From Aureibaculum algae (GTDB lineage: Bacteria > Bacteroidota > Bacteroidia > Flavobacteriales > Flavobacteriaceae), in the NCBI RefSeq assembly GCF_006065315.1, contig NZ_CP040749.1, forward strand, positions 4,424,001-4,488,000: a stretch of 64,000 nucleotides of DNA, written 5' to 3'. The notes under the pieces are model-generated. The model was not told the origin of the DNA. It worked only from the letters and a program-made list of their open reading frames with translations, and searched no databases. The translations under genes and the position numbers were made by a program. Below are positions 1 to 9,173 of the stretch, piece by piece. Each line of letters starts with the position of its first letter. The stretch's first letter is position 1.

Positions 1-1180
1 AGGTTCTACTTTTCAAATCGTAGGTATTTACCCAATAATAACCAGGTTCTGTACTGTTTTTCGTTGTACCAATATATCTTCCTGCTGTATATTTAGGAGC
101 AATAGCATCTGGGACAGGAGCAACCCCATATGGTTTTCTAGGTAAGGTTTTAAAGAATTTTGGTAATTGGGCATCCACGCGCTTAGCCATATCTCTTGCA
201 ATCATCAATAATTCTGCGGGAGTTTTTGCATAAAACTGTTCATCGGTTCTTAAAAATTTAAAAAAGTCGGCAAAACTTCCTCTAAAGTTTAAATCAGTTA
301 TTATTTTTTCCATTTCAGCCTTTATCCTCGCCACTTCCTTTAATCCAACTCGATGGATATCATCAGCTGTGTATTGTGTACTTGTGGTATAAAAATTAAT
401 TCTATTTTGATAAAACGCTTTTCCATTTGGTAGTTCTGAAATACCAATAGTAGTTCTAGCTTTCGGAAAATATTCTACTTCAAAAAAGTTTTTTATTCTT
501 TTAAACTGAGGTACAACAATCAACTCTATTGCCGCCTTAGCTTTTTCAATAACAGAATCCTTTTGAGAATCAGTTAAGGTAGTTGGTAAATCTTTAAAGG
601 GAGAATAGAAAAAATTATTTACTGGATTATCAGTAATATGGGTATTATAAGTGGACTCATATCCTTTAAAAATAACTTTAGGTTGCGTTATACCTTTCGC
701 TAATGCTAATTGTAATAAATCTAAATGTTGATCTACAAAAACTGGTAAAGCATTTAGTTCATTTAAATACTTCTTTACATCATCGTAGTTGTTCAGGGGA
801 CGGACCATATAGGGCAGACTAACATGAAACCCTGAATCAGAAAGTAACGGGTTAAGATATTGCTCAAAACTGTTATAATCGATCGTTTCTTGAAGTGTAA
901 ATTTTAATAACGTTAAGGATATTTTTTCTGTATCTGATAGATTGTTTTCGTTAATTTCATTCAATAAATCTAATAGCTCTTTGGCATAATTAGCTTCTTT
1001 CTGATAGTATTTCTTGTTAAACAACCCAAGTGGAAATTCCTCTTTATTGTATCCACTATGATCTTGGTATTCATTTATTATTTTATCCAGTTGAGCTGAA
1101 GAATTATTTGTTTGTTCCTTTTTATCACAAGTAGATAAAATTATAAGAGACACTACTAATATTACTAAATGGTTCTTCAT
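1..1180 (-). CDS. DUF885 family lipoprotein (3' end outside window)
   Basis: The reading frame is open from the ATG at 1178-1180 to the window edge (393 codons seen). The N-terminus is a lipoprotein signal with lipobox LSTC, so the protein is probably anchored in a membrane facing the periplasm. The body resembles DUF885 proteins, a family related to zinc-dependent oligopeptidase-like folds. Visible family-like stretches are VSLPYMVRPLNNYDDV and PAELLMIARDMAKRVDAQLP. The usual HExxH-type region would lie beyond the window, so activity cannot be judged. The gene is divergent from the BlaI operon. Two TAnnTTTG-like boxes (TAGATTTG) lie upstream on this strand at 1232-1239 and 1303-1310, without clear -33 partners. 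Confidence 0.8.
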   Translation of the reverse strand, partial: MKNHLVILVVSLIILSTCDKKEQTNNSSAQLDKIINEYQDHSGYNKEEFPLGLFNKKYYQKEANYAKELLDLLNEINENNLSDTEKISLTLLKFTLQETIDYNSFEQYLNPLLSDSGFHVSLPYMVRPLNNYDDVKKYLNELNALPVFVDQHLDLLQLALAKGITQPKVIFKGYESTYNTHITDNPVNNFFYSPFKDLPTTLTDSQKDSVIEKAKAAIELIVVPQFKRIKNFFEVEYFPKARTTIGISELPNGKAFYQNRINFYTTSTQYTADDIHRVGLKEVARIKAEMEKIITDLNFRGSFADFFKFLRTDEQFYAKTPAELLMIARDMAKRVDAQLPKFFKTLPRKPYGVAPVPDAIAPKYTAGRYIGTTKNSTEPGYYWVNTYDLKSRT

Positions 1181-1461
1181 CTTAACTATATTTTTAAATT
1201 TTAATACGATCCCTTCATTATTATGAATAGACAAATCTATTATTAATTTCTTTATGTCGTACCCAAGGAACTTTTTAACTCCTTTTTCTTTCATAATTCA
1301 AGCAAATCTAAATAGTAATCATTCTAAAATTAAGGTGATTTATTTAAATTCTTGCTAAAAAGGAACTTCACACACCTCTTATTTGACTTTGTAAAACAAA
1401 CCACAAAACGCTGTAAATAATGACACTAACACTAGTTTTATATAAATTTACTACAAATTAA

Positions 1462-1497
1462 TTTGCATATTATAATTTTTACTCTACATTTGTAGAG
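1462..1497 (+). promoter_or_regulatory. Promoter with overlapping BlaI-type operator
   Basis: A textbook Bacteroidetes promoter is visible: -33 TTTG at 1462-1465, a 19-bp spacer, and -7 TACATTTG at 1485-1492. The -7 box sits inside a perfect dyad CTCTACA-tt-TGTAGAG at 1482-1497, whose core TACA/TGTA is the classic BlaI/MecI operator core. A further TGTAGAG half-site follows at 1511-1517, just before the start codon at 1520. Autorepression by the encoded BlaI homologue is the natural inference. The remaining gap (1181-1461) shows no gene. Confidence 0.75.
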
Positions 1498-1519
1498 TTA
1501 ATTCTAAACATGTAGAGCA

Positions 1520-1885
1520 ATGGCCTTATCAAAAACTGAAGAACAATTAATGCAATACCTCTGGAAGCTAGAAAAAGCTTTTATGAAAGATTTGTTAACT
1601 ATATACCCAGAACCTAAACCAGCAACCACAACTATTGCTACGTTGTTAAAACGAATGATCGGTAAAGGATTTGTTGCCTATAAATTGTATGGTAATGCAA
1701 GAGAGTATTACCCATTAATTAAAAAGAAAGATTACTTCGCTAAACATGTAAACGGATTGATTAAAACATTTTTTAACGATTCTGCTTCTCAATTTGCTTC
1801 CTTTTTTACAGAAGAAACCAACCTGACCAAAGAGGAGTTGGAAGAGTTGAAAAAACTGATTGACAAACAAATAAAAGAAAAATAA
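1520..1885 (+). CDS. BlaI/MecI/CopY family repressor
   Basis: The protein has 121 residues, the normal length for Penicillinase_R repressors. An N-terminal winged helix (ALSKTEEQLMQYLWKLEKAF, then PEPKPATTTIATLLKRMIGKG) binds DNA, and a helical C-terminal tail dimerises. In this family repression is usually relieved by proteolysis triggered by an adjacent M56 membrane sensor, and such a gene follows after one base (stop 1883-1885, next ATG 1887). The promoter carries a perfect TACA/TGTA dyad, which suggests autoregulation. No beta-lactamase is nearby, so the regulon is likely not antibiotic resistance. A second copy of this gene pair lies at 49229-50971. Confidence 0.9.
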   Translation: MALSKTEEQLMQYLWKLEKAFMKDLLTIYPEPKPATTTIATLLKRMIGKGFVAYKLYGNAREYYPLIKKKDYFAKHVNGLIKTFFNDSASQFASFFTEETNLTKEELEELKKLIDKQIKEK

Positions 1886-1886
1886 T

Positions 1887-3872
1887 ATGTTAGACTACTT
1901 ATTAAAATCGGGAGTTTGTTTGGCAGCATTTTATTTGTTTTACAAACTATTATTAGAAAAAGAACCTATCCATATTTTTAAAAGGATTTATTTATTGGGT
2001 GGATTATTATTGGCATTTTCCATACCATTAATTACTTTTACCACAACAGTACAAGTTGCCCCTGTTGAATTGTCTCCAATTACATATTCGGAAATTACTT
2101 TTGAACCTGCGTTAATAGAAGAAACAGAAGCTGAAGTAAAAAACTTTTGGCCCCTTATTTTATGGACTGTTTATGGATTTGGTGTGGTACTGTTTGGATT
2201 GAAATTTCTTTTCAATCTATTTCAAATTGGTAGTAAAATAAGAAAAAATCCGAACCAAAAAGCAAAGGGATTTACGCACGTATTGTTACAACATGTAATA
2301 ACACCACATACCTTTTTTTCTTATATATTTTTGAATAAACATCAATATGAAGAACGTAAAATTCCGCAAGAGGTGTTTTGGCATGAAGAAACCCATGCCA
2401 AACAAAAGCACAGTTTAGATGTTGTGGTAATAGAATTACTTCAAGTGGTTTTTTGGTTTAACCCCTTACTCTATTTTATTAAAAAAGACATCAAATTAAA
2501 CCATGAATTTTTAGCAGATAGTGCAGTATTGAATAAAGGAGTTTCACTTACTGCTTATCAAGAAATTTTATTAGCATTTTCAATTAACTCCACTGAACCA
2601 GTACTTGCCAATGCCTTGAATTATTCATCCATCAAAAAAAGATTTACCATTATGAAAACAAAAACATCTCAAAAAACAACTTGGATTAAAAGCCTGATTT
2701 TATTACCATTAGTTGCTGTATTGGTTTATAGTTTTAGTGAGAAAAAAATTGTAGAAGTAGAAGCTCAGAATTCATTAATTCAATCAAATCTTGAGGAAGT
2801 AAACAAACTTAAAGTTAATTATTCAACTACCCAAGACACAAAAGTTCCTGATATAGAAATAAACATCAATCATAACAAAGAAATTTTAATAAATGGAAAA
2901 AACTATGCAACCATAAAAACACTAAAAAAACAGATAGAGAAAATTATTAAAGATTATACTCCGGATCAAATTTCCAAACTTAAAACAATCATTGAGGCCG
3001 ATGCAACAATAAAAATGGGCTTTATAATTGATATTGAAATTCAACTACGTGATGCTGGCATTAAAAAACGTGAATTAAAATATTATGATGTTAACACAGA
3101 GATACACAAAAATCAAAGAAAAGCCACACCCGCACAAATTAATGAATACAACGCATTAGCAAAAGAGTACAACAAGCAACCCGAATATAGACGTGTTGTT
3201 AAAATGAAAGACTACAATAGGATGGAGTATATTTTTAATAAAATGACAGTAAAACAAAAACAGTATGCTGAAACATTTCCTAATTTTCCACCGCCACCAC
3301 CGCTATCTAGCAATATATCAGTTGGGTTAACTACACAACGTTCTAAGGACTCATTAAGCATTCCATTATCAAATAAATGGAGAGTGGGTTATGGTGTAAA
3401 TAGTATTATTAAAAGTGAAAGAAAATATTTAACAGGGCGTCAACCTATTAAAAAATCAAAAGATTCATTAAGTATTCCAATGTCAGATAGCTTAGAGTTT
3501 GCGAACAAGACATATGACAGTTATGAATATAAAAATAGAGTTAGAGTTGGTCGTAAAGCTTTCTATGTTAATGATTCATTAACACCAACCTCAACGTCCT
3601 TATCAAGAAAACAAAATTTGAAACAAGACGCCCTGGAAAATTATATTAGCAAGAATAATAAATACGAAAAGACGAGAAACGAAGAGCCTCATTATAAGGA
3701 CAGATCATTATCTGAACAAAAAGAATTGGACAATTCATTTTCTGAATTAAATAATTTGTATAATAGTCTTTCAAGAGAAAATCAACAAAAAACAAAAAGA
3801 CCTATTTACCCTTTAATGCCATATATTAAAATAATGAAAGATGGTAAAAAGTATTATAAAAAAGAAAGTTAA
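1887..3872 (+). CDS. M56 family (BlaR1-like) membrane metallopeptidase, probably truncated
   Basis: The gene encodes 661 residues. The N-terminal third has several membrane segments (about residues 5-20, 35-55, 90-110) and the gluzincin motif HEETH in HEETHAKQKHSLD at about residue 168, followed by a conserved NHEFLADS, which are hallmarks of M56 peptidases. A further membrane segment lies near 265-285. The rest is a low-complexity, probably periplasmic region with a proline run (FPPPPPL). It is expected to sense an envelope signal and inactivate the BlaI repressor encoded just upstream. The TAA at 3870-3872 is followed in the same frame by 160 more codons that look like the usual end of flavobacterial M56 proteins, so this ORF is probably a nonsense-truncated form. 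Confidence 0.85.
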   Translation: MLDYLLKSGVCLAAFYLFYKLLLEKEPIHIFKRIYLLGGLLLAFSIPLITFTTTVQVAPVELSPITYSEITFEPALIEETEAEVKNFWPLILWTVYGFGVVLFGLKFLFNLFQIGSKIRKNPNQKAKGFTHVLLQHVITPHTFFSYIFLNKHQYEERKIPQEVFWHEETHAKQKHSLDVVVIELLQVVFWFNPLLYFIKKDIKLNHEFLADSAVLNKGVSLTAYQEILLAFSINSTEPVLANALNYSSIKKRFTIMKTKTSQKTTWIKSLILLPLVAVLVYSFSEKKIVEVEAQNSLIQSNLEEVNKLKVNYSTTQDTKVPDIEININHNKEILINGKNYATIKTLKKQIEKIIKDYTPDQISKLKTIIEADATIKMGFIIDIEIQLRDAGIKKRELKYYDVNTEIHKNQRKATPAQINEYNALAKEYNKQPEYRRVVKMKDYNRMEYIFNKMTVKQKQYAETFPNFPPPPPLSSNISVGLTTQRSKDSLSIPLSNKWRVGYGVNSIIKSERKYLTGRQPIKKSKDSLSIPMSDSLEFANKTYDSYEYKNRVRVGRKAFYVNDSLTPTSTSLSRKQNLKQDALENYISKNNKYEKTRNEEPHYKDRSLSEQKELDNSFSELNNLYNSLSRENQQKTKRPIYPLMPYIKIMKDGKKYYKKES

Positions 3873-4352
3873 TTAACTAAAGAGGACTGGGCTTTATTAC
3901 CTCCACCTCCTCCACCTCCAGTAATGAGTCAAGATATGATTAATACAGGCTCAAAAGAATTGCAAAAAGCAAATAAGAAATTATTGGAAGAAGCTAAATC
4001 GTATGGTTTAGCGGTAAGAAACCAAAAAGGAACAGCGAAAAACAACAATGAAATCAATGTGAAATATAAAAAGACAATGGAACTCTATAAAGTTTATAGA
4101 GAGTTGGCAATAGCAGAAGGGTTTTTACCAACCCCACCACCGCCACCGCCAGCTCCGGCAAACAAAACAGACCATATCATTGAATGGGCAAAAAGAGGTG
4201 CTCTTTTTTACTATGAAGATAAAAAAATAACATCTGACAAAGCCATTGAAATTACCAAAAAGAACTCAAGTATAAATATTGAAACATTGGGTACGGGCTC
4301 ACGTAAACCAATTGTAAAATTGTCTAAAAAGCCAATTACTGTGGAAAAATAA
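3873..4352 (+). pseudogene. C-terminal part of the M56 gene, separated by in-frame TAA
   Basis: This stretch continues the frame of the preceding M56 gene directly after TAA 3870-3872. It begins LTKEDWALLPPPPPPPV and ends with DHIIEWAKRGALFYYEDKKI and a final KLSKKPITVEK. Proline-rich linkers followed by a DHxIxxAKxGAxFYYExKKI block are, from memory, the standard C-terminus of flavobacterial BlaR1/M56 proteins. An internal ATG at 3924 could start a 142-residue product, but it has no signal peptide or promoter. Read-through or a sequencing error are alternatives to true pseudogenisation. Confidence 0.7.
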
Positions 4353-4383
4353 AACCTTATTAAAAGACACTACTTCTTTATAC

Positions 4384-4426
4384 GAATTAAAAAAGGGTAA
4401 AACTATGTTTTACCCTTTTTTAATTC
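4384..4426. terminator. Bidirectional intrinsic terminator
   Basis: A perfect 19-bp stem (4384-4402 with 4408-4426) has a 5-nt loop CTATG. Its arms carry A-runs on one side and T-runs on the other, so it can act on both strands. It lies between the M56 gene and the convergent PhnA-like gene. Confidence 0.9.
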
Positions 4427-4446
4427 GCTCGTAGTGACGTTTAGCA

Positions 4447-5025
4447 CTATAACTTCTTTACGTATTTTGTGATGATAACAATCTGTTGCCCGTCCACTTT
4501 TCCTTCTATATATTCAGCATTTTCATGATCTAAAGAGACACGTCTCACTGCCGTACCTTGTTTGGCTACCATACTAGAGCCCTTCACTTTTAAATCTTTT
4601 ATCAATACTACAGAATCACCTGCTTCTAAAATAACACCGTTAACATCTCTATGAACAATAGCATTTGCTTTATCTAAATGCTCGCCAGATGCTCTTGCAA
4701 AAGCCATGGCTTCATCATCAAGATACATCATGTCTAACAAGTCTTGCGGCCAACCTTCGGCACGCAATCTTTGTAACATCCTCCAAGAGAGAATTTGTAC
4801 CGGTTGGTGCTCACTCCACATACTATCATTTAAACATCTCCAATGGTTAGAGTCCATTTTTTCTTCATCTTCTATTTGCTCTAAGCACGTACCACAAACC
4901 AATACCGCTTCATCAACGGTTTCGTTTAAGGCTGGAGGTAATTTATAAATACTTAAGTTATCTGTGGCTTTACACATTTCGCAAGTTGAATTGCTTCTTT
5001 CTTCTAAGGCTGTTTGTACGCTCAT
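4447..5025 (-). CDS. PhnA domain protein (YjdM-like)
   Basis: The 192-residue protein has an N-terminal zinc ribbon (CEMC near residue 15 and CGTC near 44). Its C-terminal PhnA domain contains GDSVVLIKDLKVKGSS and ends IEGKVDGQQIVIITKYVKKL, a signature of the family. Despite the historical name, PhnA/YjdM is not part of the C-P lyase and its function is unsettled. The central 60-110 region is an extension relative to the roughly 110-residue E. coli form and is common in Bacteroidetes homologues. It is a single gene, convergent with the M56 gene and separated from it by a strong terminator. Confidence 0.88.
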   Translation of the reverse strand: MSVQTALEERSNSTCEMCKATDNLSIYKLPPALNETVDEAVLVCGTCLEQIEDEEKMDSNHWRCLNDSMWSEHQPVQILSWRMLQRLRAEGWPQDLLDMMYLDDEAMAFARASGEHLDKANAIVHRDVNGVILEAGDSVVLIKDLKVKGSSMVAKQGTAVRRVSLDHENAEYIEGKVDGQQIVIITKYVKKL

Positions 5026-5210
5026 TTTTTATTTTTGGATGTTGCAATATTAGGATTAAATTATTTGGTTTGCAAGTCCGACACCCCTAAAGTGGTGTCT
5101 AGGGTACAATCTTTTTAATTATCTTAAAATCAACATAAATAATTCTAAAATCAACCCCAAAATTAGATTTTTTTTTACAGTCCTCTCCGACCTTGCCACT
5201 TTCGGCTTTC

Positions 5211-5561
5211 TTAAAGTGTATCTCGTAATTTTCTAGGCATGCCAGCCACCACTAAATCATATGAATGATCAATAAGTTCATGCAATAATGATTCGGGTAA
5301 TCTACTATCAAAAATAATGGTATTCCAATGCTTTTTACTCATATGATAACCAGGAATTATAATTCCATCATATTCTTCACGGAGTTCCATGGCTCGTTCA
5401 GGGTCACATTTCAAATTTACTGCGGCAGGTTTACGATTCAAGCCCGTTAAGGCAAACATTTTTCCTAGCACTTTAAAAACCAACGTAAATTCGTCAAAAG
5501 GAAATGCTTCTGTCACCCCTTTTTTACTTAAACAATAATCACGAAAGTCTTCTATGTTCAT
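5211..5561 (-). CDS. MmcQ/YjbR family protein
   Basis: The 116-residue protein is the normal length for the family. It shows the characteristic order of a KKGVTEAFPFDE start, a FKVLGKMFAL strand, VNLKCDPERAMELR, PGYHMSKKHWNT, and a final helix with SYDLV. The fold is a CyaY-like double-wing structure described as DNA-binding, with unknown cellular role. The ATG at 5559-5561 overlaps the TAA of the upstream GNAT gene by one base (TAATG), indicating translational coupling. Confidence 0.92.
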   Translation of the reverse strand: MNIEDFRDYCLSKKGVTEAFPFDEFTLVFKVLGKMFALTGLNRKPAAVNLKCDPERAMELREEYDGIIIPGYHMSKKHWNTIIFDSRLPESLLHELIDHSYDLVVAGMPRKLRDTL

Positions 5562-5959
5562 TACCTAATTTTTTCCATTACTTTTTCCGGATGTTTTAAT
5601 TCTGTAAAGCCAAATTGCTGATATAAACCATGAGCATCAGACGTTTTTAACATCCAAACCGTGCAACTTTGCAATTCCGGGTCATCGAACACACGTTGCA
5701 TCAAAAGTTTTGAATACCCATTACCTCTATAATCAGGTAAGATAAAGACATCCATAACATAGGCAAACACTGTATAATCAGTACAAATTCTAGCAAAACC
5801 AATTTGTTCACCTTCTAAATAGGCCCCAAAGCAAAGACAGTTATCTATTGTTTTTTGAACCTCTTGAAGTGTTCTACCTTTTGCCCAATACGCTTGGGTT
5901 ATAAAATTGTAAATGGTATTGACATCCAACAAACTTTTATCGGTGGAAATTTTAATCAT
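5561..5959 (-). CDS. GNAT family N-acetyltransferase
   Basis: The 132-residue protein is a compact GNAT domain. The acetyl-CoA binding motif A region reads VMDVFILPDYRGNGYSKLLM (about residues 68-88) and contains the R/Q-x-x-G-x-G/A type loop as YRGNGYS. The C-terminal motif B includes LYQQFGF. The substrate is not predictable. It overlaps the DUF4260 gene upstream by 8 bases and the YjbR gene downstream by 1 base, so the three probably form one transcript. Confidence 0.92.
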   Translation of the reverse strand: MIKISTDKSLLDVNTIYNFITQAYWAKGRTLQEVQKTIDNCLCFGAYLEGEQIGFARICTDYTVFAYVMDVFILPDYRGNGYSKLLMQRVFDDPELQSCTVWMLKTSDAHGLYQQFGFTELKHPEKVMEKIR

Positions 5960-6311
5960 TTTTTTTTCCTATTTTACCCAAATGCGTGTTATTAAAACTG
6001 TCTTCATATTTAAGACCATAACCCAATATTCTATCAAAGGACGAATGACCAAAAAATACGAGACCCACCATTTGTAATGTTTCATTTTGAAAGTAAATTC
6101 CCAGAAAATAACTAAGTATCATTATCCCTTTATGATGTAAAATATTATAAGCATAGGCCCCAATTTTGGAATTAACTGCATACGCTACAAAGCTAACATC
6201 TGGAAGAAAAAACAAGACCAAATACCACCACCAATCAAAATCTAAGAACGAAAATAAGTATATAGAAAGGGCAAACATTGCAATTTCTTCTAGCTTTAAA
6301 ACATTCTTCAT
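5952..6311 (-). CDS. DUF4260 family membrane protein
   Basis: The 119-residue protein has three to four hydrophobic segments (about residues 8-28, 30-48, 63-80, 82-95). Family-typical features are LPDVSFVAYAVN, the ILHHKG motif and the end FGHSSFDRILGYGLKY. The His and Asp residues in those motifs are conserved in DUF4260. Function is unknown. It is in the inner membrane by prediction and co-transcribed with the overlapping GNAT gene. Confidence 0.88.
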   Translation of the reverse strand: MKNVLKLEEIAMFALSIYLFSFLDFDWWWYLVLFFLPDVSFVAYAVNSKIGAYAYNILHHKGIMILSYFLGIYFQNETLQMVGLVFFGHSSFDRILGYGLKYEDSFNNTHLGKIGKKND

Positions 6312-6323
6312 CTTTATTAATTT

Positions 6324-7061
6324 TTAATTTAAGACTTCATACAATATAGGCTTACTAGGTGTTGCATTATTCTCAAAAGGAGCAATTTGAAGATTTAAAA
6401 AATACTTTCCGTCTTTTATCTTATTGGACACAAAAATCATCTCTGTAATTGTAGCTGAGAGTCTCTTTTTACCTTTTGTATTCCAAAACGCATTATGAGC
6501 CAACAATTCTCCTCCATCTTTCTCTTTATCAATAGAAGGTAAGTCAATCAATAAATGTTCAATGCCTTTATCTTTTAAAAGCAACACAGCTTCTTCCAAT
6601 AAATATGGCGGATTGGTTTTAGAGTAGTTTTTATTAAGTTTATCAGTCATGTTAGGCATGGTTCGTATAATAATAGCTTCACGCTTTTTGTTACCGAGAA
6701 CGAATTGCATTTGTTTTTTTGATATCACAAAGTCCCCATTTATTTTTTCTGGAGCTACAGTAACTACTTCTGCCAAAAAGAAAAATTGCTTTAAAGTTTT
6801 GTTTATAGATATAAACTCATGTGTAATATGTCCTATACATTCGGTATGTGTACCATGTGCATGTGGCATAAAAAGAATGGAATTAAAATTTGTAGAATGC
6901 TTTTTTCTTACACTTCTAAGTTTTTTTAGCCTAGGGCTTTTTTGGTCCCAAGCAAGAACACCCACATTATCTCGTGTTAATGGCACTGGTATTGAAATAT
7001 CTAATGGTTCCGATAAATTTATTTTTAATTTTTGTGAACCGTATTGAATCGTAGTGAGCAT
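6324..7061 (-). CDS. Cyclase / kynurenine formamidase-like metal hydrolase
   Basis: The 245-residue protein has the cyclase-family (PF04199) metal motif HxxGTHxxxxxH as HAHGTHTECIGHI near residues 68-80. Other family features are IDLPSIDKEKDGGELLAHNAFW and a C-terminal strand-rich part. Members hydrolyse N-formylkynurenine or related amides, but no tryptophan-degradation gene is nearby, so the substrate is open. In HxGTHxDxxxH the Asp is replaced by Glu here. It starts the short minus-strand run 7061 to 5211. Confidence 0.85.
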   Translation of the reverse strand: MLTTIQYGSQKLKINLSEPLDISIPVPLTRDNVGVLAWDQKSPRLKKLRSVRKKHSTNFNSILFMPHAHGTHTECIGHITHEFISINKTLKQFFFLAEVVTVAPEKINGDFVISKKQMQFVLGNKKREAIIIRTMPNMTDKLNKNYSKTNPPYLLEEAVLLLKDKGIEHLLIDLPSIDKEKDGGELLAHNAFWNTKGKKRLSATITEMIFVSNKIKDGKYFLNLQIAPFENNATPSKPILYEVLN

Positions 7062-7177
7062 AAATTACATTGCATTTAATTATGTCAAATATAAGGATTA
7101 AAAAAGGTTCCACACAAAGTCCGAAAAATTTTACGCAAAGAATTTAATACTAAACAGTATAAGAAATAGCTTTAAAA

Positions 7178-8305
7178 CTAATTCACCAAAAATAGATCAC
7201 TAGCAATTCCATCAGCCAAAAATCTACCTTTTTTAGTGGTTTTTAATTTTTGGTCTTTGGTAAGCTCTAACAGCTCTTTTTGAATAAATTTGTCGGCATT
7301 TTCCATGAGTTTTTCTTTAAAATTAACACCGAATTTATTTTCGACTTGTTCTAAATCTACTCCCCAAATGGTGCGTAAACCTATCATCATCGTTTCATTA
7401 AAAACATCGCTCTGTGATAATGTTTCCGTTTCATTTGGAATTATATTTTCGCGTAATGCTTTACAATATTTTATATTGTTTGAGACATTCCAACTTCTTT
7501 GTTTTCCGTTAAAGGAATGAGCCGAAGGTCCAAATCCCAAATACGATTTACCTAACCAATAGGACGTGTTATGTTTTGAAAAAAAATTAGGCTTACCAAA
7601 ATTAGAAACCTCATAATTTATAAATCCACGCTTTTCTGTAGCTGCCACCAAAATATTAAAATGTTCTAACGCCAGTTCTTCTGATACATCAGGGTATTTA
7701 CCGTTTCGGATAAAACTTGCCAATGCAGTTTTAGGCTCAACCGTTAAGGCATAACTGGAGATATGATTGATACCAAAATCAAAAACGGTTTGTAAATTTT
7801 CTTTCCAACGTTCGTTTGACATATTTGGAATTCCGTAAATTAAATCGACCGTAATATTATCAAAATGACGTGTGGCTTCTTCTAAACATTTTTTTGCTTG
7901 TTCTGAATTATGAGAACGATTCATAATTTTCAAATCTTCCTCAAAAAAAGATTGAATTCCTATACTTAACCTGTTGACTGGAGAAACGGCAAGCTCTTTA
8001 ATCTTTTCGTTTGTCAGATCATCTGGATTAGCCTCTAACGTAATTTCTGGATTATCAATAACAGTATAATTTTCATAAACCGTATCTATTAAATATTGTA
8101 ATTCTACAGTACTTAAGAGAGATGGCGTTCCTCCACCAAAATAAATAGTTTCAACCTCTTCATTAAGTTCTTTTTTACGCAATACGAGTTCCTTAGCCAA
8201 AGCTTTAATCATTTCTTCCTTCCGTTGTAATGAAGTTGAAAAATGAAAATCACAATAGTGACAAGCTTGTTTGCAAAATGGTATGTGAATGTAGATGGAA
8301 GACAT
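7178..8305 (-). CDS. hemW: Radical SAM family heme chaperone HemW
   Basis: The 375-residue protein starts with SSIYIHIPFCKQACHYCDF. The CxxxCxxC motif (C11, C15, C18) binds the 4Fe-4S cluster for radical SAM chemistry. GGGTPS near residue 54 is the SAM-binding glycine motif, and the C-terminal HemN_C domain is present. The YIHIPFC start and length fit HemW, which inserts heme into target enzymes, rather than the longer coproporphyrinogen III dehydrogenase HemN. It lies downstream of ruvC on the same strand across a 262-bp gap and is probably transcribed on its own. Confidence 0.93.
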   Translation of the reverse strand: MSSIYIHIPFCKQACHYCDFHFSTSLQRKEEMIKALAKELVLRKKELNEEVETIYFGGGTPSLLSTVELQYLIDTVYENYTVIDNPEITLEANPDDLTNEKIKELAVSPVNRLSIGIQSFFEEDLKIMNRSHNSEQAKKCLEEATRHFDNITVDLIYGIPNMSNERWKENLQTVFDFGINHISSYALTVEPKTALASFIRNGKYPDVSEELALEHFNILVAATEKRGFINYEVSNFGKPNFFSKHNTSYWLGKSYLGFGPSAHSFNGKQRSWNVSNNIKYCKALRENIIPNETETLSQSDVFNETMMIGLRTIWGVDLEQVENKFGVNFKEKLMENADKFIQKELLELTKDQKLKTTKKGRFLADGIASDLFLVN

Positions 8306-8567
8306 ATATTAAGTAATAGTTTTCAGTAACAGTATTTATTAAAAATATTCAGTAGCAGTTAATTGGCTCCAAATTTACTTATGTTAAATTTTCTTTTTAA
8401 CACGAGTTTTCTTTTAAAAATAAGGAAAAAGAAATACCCAAAATATCCAAATAAAAAAGCTAAAATTAGCCAAATTCATTTATTTCTTTTTTTCTTAAAT
8501 ACTAAATTTTTAAATTCATTAACATGGAGTGACACAAAAATAATATTTGAAAAATAAATAATATTCA

Positions 8568-9119
8568 TTAACCAATTTTCTTCGGGTTATTCTTCACAAA
8601 AGCTCCCCATCCCGAATAATTTTTACCAACCTCTATTCTACCTTCGTTATAAAAATGACAAACAGCAGCTGCCAAACCATCGGTAGAATCTAAATTCTTA
8701 GGTAATTCTTTTAGTCCCAATGTACTTTGCAGCATCTTAGCAACTTGCTCTTTACTGGCATTACCACTACCTGTAATTGCCATTTTAATTTTTTTAGGAG
8801 AGTATTCTGTAATAGGAATATCTCGCGAAAGACCTGCTGCCATAGCTACGCCCTGAGCACGCCCCAACTTTAACATACTTTGCACATTTTTACCAAAAAA
8901 TGGAGCCTCAATAGCTATTTCATCTGGATGATAACTGTCAATCAATTCAATAGTACGCTCAAAAATAAGTTTGAGCTTTACATAATGGTTGTCGTATTTT
9001 TTGAGCTGTAGCTCATTCAATTGTAAAAAATGCATCTTTTTATTGACCACTTTAATCAACCCAAAACCCATAATTGTGGTTCCCGGGTCTATACCTAATA
9101 TGATTTTTTCTGTATCCAA
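8568..9119 (-). CDS. ruvC: Holliday junction endonuclease RuvC
   Basis: The 183-residue protein carries the four acidic catalytic positions in their usual contexts: the Asp of GIDPGT near residue 11, the Glu of IEAPFFGKN near 70, and the Asp pair in NLDSTDGLAAAVCH near 145. The conserved SGNASKEQV loop is also present. RuvC resolves Holliday junctions with RuvAB. The extended C-terminus (SGWGAFVKNNPKK) is usual in Bacteroidetes. The 8306-8567 gap between it and hemW is AT-rich and shows no gene. Confidence 0.95.
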   Translation of the reverse strand: MDTEKIILGIDPGTTIMGFGLIKVVNKKMHFLQLNELQLKKYDNHYVKLKLIFERTIELIDSYHPDEIAIEAPFFGKNVQSMLKLGRAQGVAMAAGLSRDIPITEYSPKKIKMAITGSGNASKEQVAKMLQSTLGLKELPKNLDSTDGLAAAVCHFYNEGRIEVGKNYSGWGAFVKNNPKKIG

Positions 9120-9173
9120 ATTTTATATTTCGCTATACCCACAAAACTAATCATTTCTACTTTGTCAGGTTCT

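Noticed and set aside
3924..4352. Independent small gene starting at 3924
   Set aside because: Same frame as the M56 gene and continuous with it beyond one stop codon; the proline-rich content before the ATG shows that it is the tail of that gene.
4665..4948. Two plus-strand frames opposite the PhnA-like gene
   Set aside because: They overlap a well supported gene on the other strand and their proteins have no family features.
8363..8557. A 64-codon frame in the gap between hemW and ruvC
   Set aside because: Lys/Phe/Asn-rich low-complexity product in AT-rich DNA, no promoter and no similarity I can name.
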